DNA of 64,000 nucleotides from Clonostachys chloroleuca. Its lineage: Eukaryota; Ascomycota; Sordariomycetes; Hypocreales; Bionectriaceae. Where the stretch lies: contig JBANAY010000003.1 of the NCBI GenBank assembly GCA_037952775.1, forward strand, positions 32,922,001 to 32,986,000, given 5' to 3'. The notes beneath the pieces were generated by a model that worked only from the letters and a program-made list of their open reading frames with translations, ran no database searches and had not been told where the DNA came from. Position numbers and translations under genes: made by a program. Of this stretch, positions 58,932 to 64,000 are shown piece after piece; within the stretch, counting starts at the first letter, position 1, and each line of letters begins with the position of its first letter.

Positions 58932-61900
58932 TATGGCACGAAGGGTGTAAATAAAATTGGAAGATTCAACAGATACCAATTCTTGTAGCCCGAATCGATC
59001 GAAGGTCGAGGCGAGCAGAGTTGAAGATGCCGCTACTTGTCTATACCATGAACTTAAGATGGAAGTAGGTAAGATGAATATTGGCCGCCAGTCACAGTCA
59101 AGAATAAGGCCGGTTGTCCCAATTCCCCTACGATGAACTGAGCTCTTCTAGTTCCTGCGTGTGCTACCCTTTGCCAACCTGGAGGACGAGGGCAAGAAAA
59201 ATTGTCCTAGGGTGAGCTTACAGCAGGGGTCGAGGGCCGAGGAGGTTGCTGGCTATAATCGTATCGAGGACATCTGACGTAAAAGAATGCGTGGTCGTCG
59301 TCTGGTCTCGATTTCGTCCGGAGAGGAAAGGAAGTGTCGACTGTAATATCGACTTTCCGTTTTGTCGGGTTGGCGGGCCGTGCAGGTCTCTGAGAAGAAA
59401 GCTTGAGCTGAGCTCTATTCACGGGTCGGGCCCGAGCAGGGCAGCGTGCTATTTACGGGTTGAGACGAGAAGCAACAGGTGCGCTCCTCCCGGCCGAGTA
59501 AGTCGAGTCGCTTTTCAATTGTCCAAACACAACAAAGCGAACGACCACTCGAGAGCAACTGACCTTACCTTGCCTTTGTCCCGTCAAACGAGAGTGCGGA
59601 TGCAAAGGGAGGGGGGCAGCAGAATGGATGGGGAGCAAACGCCTTTTGAATGGAGTCGTCCGCAAGGACCACACCACAGCAACGCAGCGCAGCACAGCGA
59701 CGACGACGGGACGGTACGGGTGACGGTACAACGCAGCAACCGTATCGCAGCAGCAGCACCACCCATGGAAAAGACAGGCACTTGGGTGTCTGGGCTGGGT
59801 GTCTGGGTGGTGTGTCGGTGCAGAAGCAGGGCCACACAGTGGGGTCGCTAGGTCTGGTTGCCAGCTGATGAATGTACCCAGATTGAGCTGGTCGCTGGAG
59901 CAGGGTGGATTCCCGTTCTCCCCTCGGCGATCCCAGCAGAGGTTGTTATGGGCGACTGGAGGTGGCAGGGACTGGGGTGACAGCAGCCAAGCCCGAGCAT
60001 GCGCTCTCCCCACTGTCTCACCTTGGTCTGGCTGCCGACCTCGCTACTCATTGGCGCCTTCAAGGGCCGTCAAGGGCGTTGCTCAGTGGATGGTGCCCCT
60101 TGCACAGCGCTTAGGAAGTGGATCCCCCGACATTGCCAGTGCAGCCAGTGCAGCAGGTAATTACTGAGTGCCCTGACAGCCTTACCATGAGTTACATCAT
60201 CATCTCGGGCAAGAAGCGGTGAACACACCAAACAGGTCTCCGTGCACGCATAGATTCATCCGTCCCTGATCAGATGCTGGGTGACCCTACGGCGTTTCAT
60301 TCAACTTGTGCATGGAGCATCACCCATGTCCCCAGTTTCGATGCAAAATTTGAGGCTGTCTCGTAAACGACGAGAATCGGCTGCTTTTTTTTCCTCCCCG
60401 TTGCTGGGTCGCCTATATTTGCATTGATGACGAGAGGCTATACCACCGCTACGGAGCACGTTGCCTGCCTACAGGTATCGCAGGCTTATTAGTATCCATT
60501 CCCACGCAGGCATGTGCTGTGAGCAGTTAATAAGATCGCTAGAGCTGCACATAATGTACGACCGGCAGCCTGTGACAGGTCAGTACTGCATTAGAAACAA
60601 CAAGCAGCCTATATCCATCACATTGTGCAGCGCTGTACATGTAATATATATCGTACATTATCCTCCTGTCAACCCAGCAACGAAGCAATTCCACGCTCCT
60701 CGTGCCCATACAAAGAAAATAAGCGATACAAGTCGTCGTCGTCCTGACTGACTCTTCTCTCCCCCAAAGTACCTCGAAAGTGAACCTGTGCCTTTTCGAG
60801 CCTACCGTCATCCCCAATTTGGCAAGCGGCCAAGGGTTCGTCAGAGCTGAGGAAGCTATGCGTCTCCGCCAACAAAGGAATCAAGGCCCTCCCTGGTACG
60901 CCCATCCCAGTCCGTCATCTTTAATTCTTTGTGACTGAGCCATGCTGCCGATTGCCATTTTGCCTCCCTCCCTCGCCCCGTAATAATGGCCGAAATGAGT
61001 GAATGGGGCTGGCTCTCCCTTGAAGGAACTCCTTTTGCCCCAAGCCGCGGGAAAAGAATTCTAAAACACTGTCACGGAAGACAATGCACGGAGCCAGGCA
61101 CAACTCGAGAAGCTCTGCTTTAAATGTGGACACAAGGCTGGTGCCAGGGTTCTTGTGAGACATGTGTGGCTTATCCCTTAGGCGACGAATCAACTGTGTT
61201 CTCTCGGGTGATTGGCATTGCGTCAGTGGATTTCACTCCTGCGCCGTATGTAGGTGCGTCTCGATCTGTCCACACGGAAACGCACTCATCATGCATGTAA
61301 CACTCACCGAAGATATCCATCTATCCTCCCATGCCTAACTTATGTACGTACATATGTAGGTGCATGCGTGCATGCATGTGCTAGTGCTCCCTGGTCGCCT
61401 GGGTCCTTGTCTTTTATTTACTTTCGCATTTTAGCCAGCTAGCAACGCCAATTGAATAAAACAAAGAAAATTGCGACCGCGAGAAAAAAAAAATCGACTG
61501 AAGTGCTAAAAATTGCCAGCCGACCCAGTATGGGGGCATTGTCTATTGTCTAGCGAGGCGCACCGTCTAAAAAAATCTCCATGGCATGCCGTCACGCGCG
61601 TCACCAAAATCTTGAACAAAAGCCCCATTTCTGTATTACTCCTTTCCCCGTCTCGCTAATGCCTTGTGCCAAATAGCCCAATTTGTTCCAGATACCGAAG
61701 CTAGAGCAGCCTAGTCGAATCCTCAGTCGAGCCTAGATCTGAGGCCTCGCCTAAATGCAAACTAGCACCGTGGCTGGTGTGGTAGCCATTGAATGGCACT
61801 GACCAACAGCATGCGCTCAATGAGCCTCCATTACCAAGCCAAGGTGAACTAGGCCTTCTTGCATCATGTAGTGAGCGATCTGAATCATCTCGAAGCGCCG

Positions 61901-64000
61901 CAGCTCAGCTCCAGCTGCCCGACCGGCGGTTCGTCCCTGTCACAGCAAGCAAGGCTATTTGCTGGTGGCTGCGTGTCTATCACCAACAACGGCGCGCCAT
62001 TTCAGATGAATCGCAATTAGCCGCAGTATCATTGCTATATGTGAATATTTCGCGCGTATATCGGGCCAATTCAGATCCAAGACACACTGTGCTCTCTTGC
62101 TACGGTGCTCTCCCGCGGTTGCCACGCCAGATCAACACCCAGCAGTTTGCCTCCTCCATTGGGGTTGATCCATCGTCTGCTGTTGAAGAACGATCTAGCA
62201 CAAGCAGTGAGACAACTAACCCAAGACCCGAATTATGCGACTGCCTACTTGATTCGTACAAGGTTGCCCCTCGTGTAATGCCAAAGTCCATGCTGAGGCA
62301 TGGAAGTGAGATTTTTGCGGTTCGTAGATCAAGGCAAATCCCATCAAGTTTTCCCACTTGAACTCGGCATTTCATCAATCGTGTTCCAGGTGTTCATCTT
62401 CGATACGCTAGCTCGCAAGGCCACCTCGCAGATCACTTCAAACTTGGTCTCATCGATATCCCATCGCCGATGGGGTACTCACTCGCCCGATCGGCCTGTG
62501 TCAGGCCACACACCCATTGATGTCATTGCTATCCGTTTCCGTAGCCGAGCCTCCAAACACGAACAAGGCAGATCGCCAACCTGCCCAGAATTACCAAGCT
62601 AGGCAGGTAAGGTATTACTAGCATCGCCTACATAGGAGTAGGCCAGTAGCTAGCTGGCCACGGAACACCTGACCTCAAGAATTGAGTATCAGGATGATGA
62701 CATCCCCTCATGCTCCCCAGGCTCGGGATCCTCGCCCTGGTGTCCACCAATGCAACAACGCCGTCAGCGCCGATTGATGCGCATTTGCGTGACATCCAGG
62801 TGAGCTAGCCCCCGAGCGATCCAATGTTTACGTTTGACTATCCGATCCTGGACTGTAAGCGCCCGACCGGCCGAGCTGGACTGCCTGAGATGGAAACCCC
62901 CTCGCCTGACCGAGCCTTCCAATCAACGGCCAAAGATGACACAACACCAAGGTGAAAAGGCGTTCAGCTTCCTTACCATACATCGCAAACCCCTGGAGGC
63001 CCTCAATCGCCCCGTATCTGAAGGAGGCACAGCCCAGTCCACCCCACCAACTGTCGACAGGTCTCGACCTCTCACAGCTCTTCATCTGACGCAGTCGTGA
63101 CTTGACCCTCCACTCGCAGTGCGGTGCCATATGCAGAGTTCCGGTTGCTATGAAGCTAAACAGGGTGATTGCTTGTCCTGGGCGGTTTCACAGTTCTTGT
63201 GCGGGGTTTTCCTGTGTTTGCTTGCTGAAAAACCGGCAAACTACCAACAGACCCAAAACGTGGGGCGATTTTCCGGTGGTTTCTACCCAAAGTAAACAGC
63301 TCGCGACAGAGTAAACAAATGCGTCGCGCTCTCAGTGCGGGGCAGCAGCTGCAAGTCGCGAGGTCACGTGCGCTGCACCATGTCGGACCCGACACACAAC
63401 CCGGACAAACCGCTGCCTAATCAGCCTAAGTATAGACTCCCCCTGCATCATCACATCACATCGCCAAGTGAAGGTGTTTCGCATTTGCCACTGTCCGGTC
63501 CGCTTGGGGAACATTGCCACTCCGATCGCCGTCCCAGCTCGAACGTCCAGATATGTGATCCACGGCATGGTTCAGCTATTGTTGCTCTCGCCATCCCGAG
63601 AAGCTAGAGCCAGGTCCCCGCTCAAGATACAAGCACCACAGAATATCTGAGCGATTGGAAATCCCTCCGTTGTTAAAAGGTCGAGGCCCTGGCGTGCGGA
63701 CTATTTCACCTATTTTTACTCTCATCACCACCCAGCAAAAGCCGTCTCCCAGCTAAGTGGGTGTCTGTTGCCATTTCAACGTTCCAATACAAGCCACAAT
63801 ACCTGCTCAGAAACCACTTTTAAACTCTGATTAACGGTAAGATTTAGTATGTTTAGGCAGTATTAGTTATAGTTACACAACAAGAAGCACCATTATATGA
63901 TTGTTAGTGCATTCTATGCCACAGTTATTCGCTGTGTAAGTGGCCGTTGAGGTTCCTCTTTTTCCAACAGCCCGCTTGACGACACTGCGATTCTTTAGGC
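58932..64000. other. Gene-free right end
   Basis: No recognisable gene in 5 kb. The longest plus-strand frame (61789-62361) starts at TTG, lacks family features and is probably random. Overlapping opposite frames at about 59246-60013 are equally unconvincing. There is an alternating purine-pyrimidine TGCATG-rich stretch at about 61345-61380 and an A9-A10 run near 61483. It may hold the CDC25 promoter and the leader of a gene beyond the window. Confidence 0.4.
61351..61380. repeat. TGCATG-rich alternating purine-pyrimidine stretch
   Basis: GTGCATGC-type units repeat imperfectly, preceded by GTACGTACATATG. Alternating purine-pyrimidine DNA can form unusual structures. No other meaning is evident. 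Confidence 0.6.

Noticed and set aside
61789..62361. 190-residue plus-strand frame in the gene-free right end
   Set aside because: Starts at TTG, has no ATG until late, no recognisable domain and no splice partner.
1..64000. CRISPR arrays, transposons, rRNA, viral or biosynthetic-cluster genes
   Set aside because: Searched by eye on both strands; no repeat-spacer pattern, transposase or reverse-transcriptase motif, or PKS/NRPS signature was seen.

Overview
This window looks like ordinary nuclear DNA from a filamentous ascomycete, most likely a Sordariomycete and plausibly Hypocreales. The reasons are roughly 50% GC, compact genes on both strands, short introns of about 50-110 bp with GTAAGT-type donors, several Zn2Cys6 regulators, a fungal TRP/ML channel, a GPI-anchored Cu-only superoxide dismutase, a 2EXR-like gene and pyrimidine-rich leaders. 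Nothing in the sequence fixes the species.

Layout from left to right. A Zn2Cys6 regulator (2320-3547) is followed by an AT-rich zone around a damaged 2EXR-like gene (4083-5477) and a DUF202 membrane protein (minus, 5952-6431). After a 3.3-kb gap come a large C2H2 zinc-finger protein (9759-13166), a TRP-type channel (15485-17710), a Vps9 Rab5 exchange factor with a CUE domain (minus, 18306-20924), a DUF4291 protein (21999-22673), the tiny V-ATPase subunit f gene (minus, 23376-23809), a Cu-only SOD (25794-26594) and a conserved TPR-like protein (27694-30218). Next is a divergent pair of Zn2Cys6/fungal_trans regulators (minus 30695-33689; plus 37452-39791) separated by 3.8 kb. SNF5/SFH1 (minus, 40574-42410), a CAP/PR-1 gene with an internal stop (minus, 43132-43795), the mitochondrial Hsp70 chaperone Zim17 (44959-45528), the very large ribosome-biogenesis gene UTP20 (minus, 45975-53956), a CwfJ/Drn1 RNA-processing protein (54288-55994) and the mitotic phosphatase Cdc25 (minus, 57051-58931) follow. 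The last 5 kb carries no gene I can recognise.

The genes are mostly housekeeping (endocytic traffic, vacuolar acidification, chromatin remodelling, mitochondrial import, small-subunit rRNA processing, lariat RNA metabolism, mitotic entry) mixed with regulators. I see no biosynthetic cluster, CRISPR array, transposon, rRNA or convincing tRNA. UTP20 and the CwfJ gene share a 331-bp divergent promoter with PAC-like and RRPE-like elements, the clearest sign of co-regulation here.

The most notable anomalies are four places where a conserved reading frame is lost by exactly one missing base. Three of them lie at homopolymers in genes expected to be intact, which points to the assembly. The others are a nonsense codon of RIP-like type in the CAP gene, a possible intron reduced to its two splice sites at the start of the 2EXR-like gene, a 20-nt microexon inside a zinc cluster, and an over-represented 8-bp palindrome. 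I did not find a clearly new biological system. Exon limits were read by eye from splice signals and reading-frame phase.
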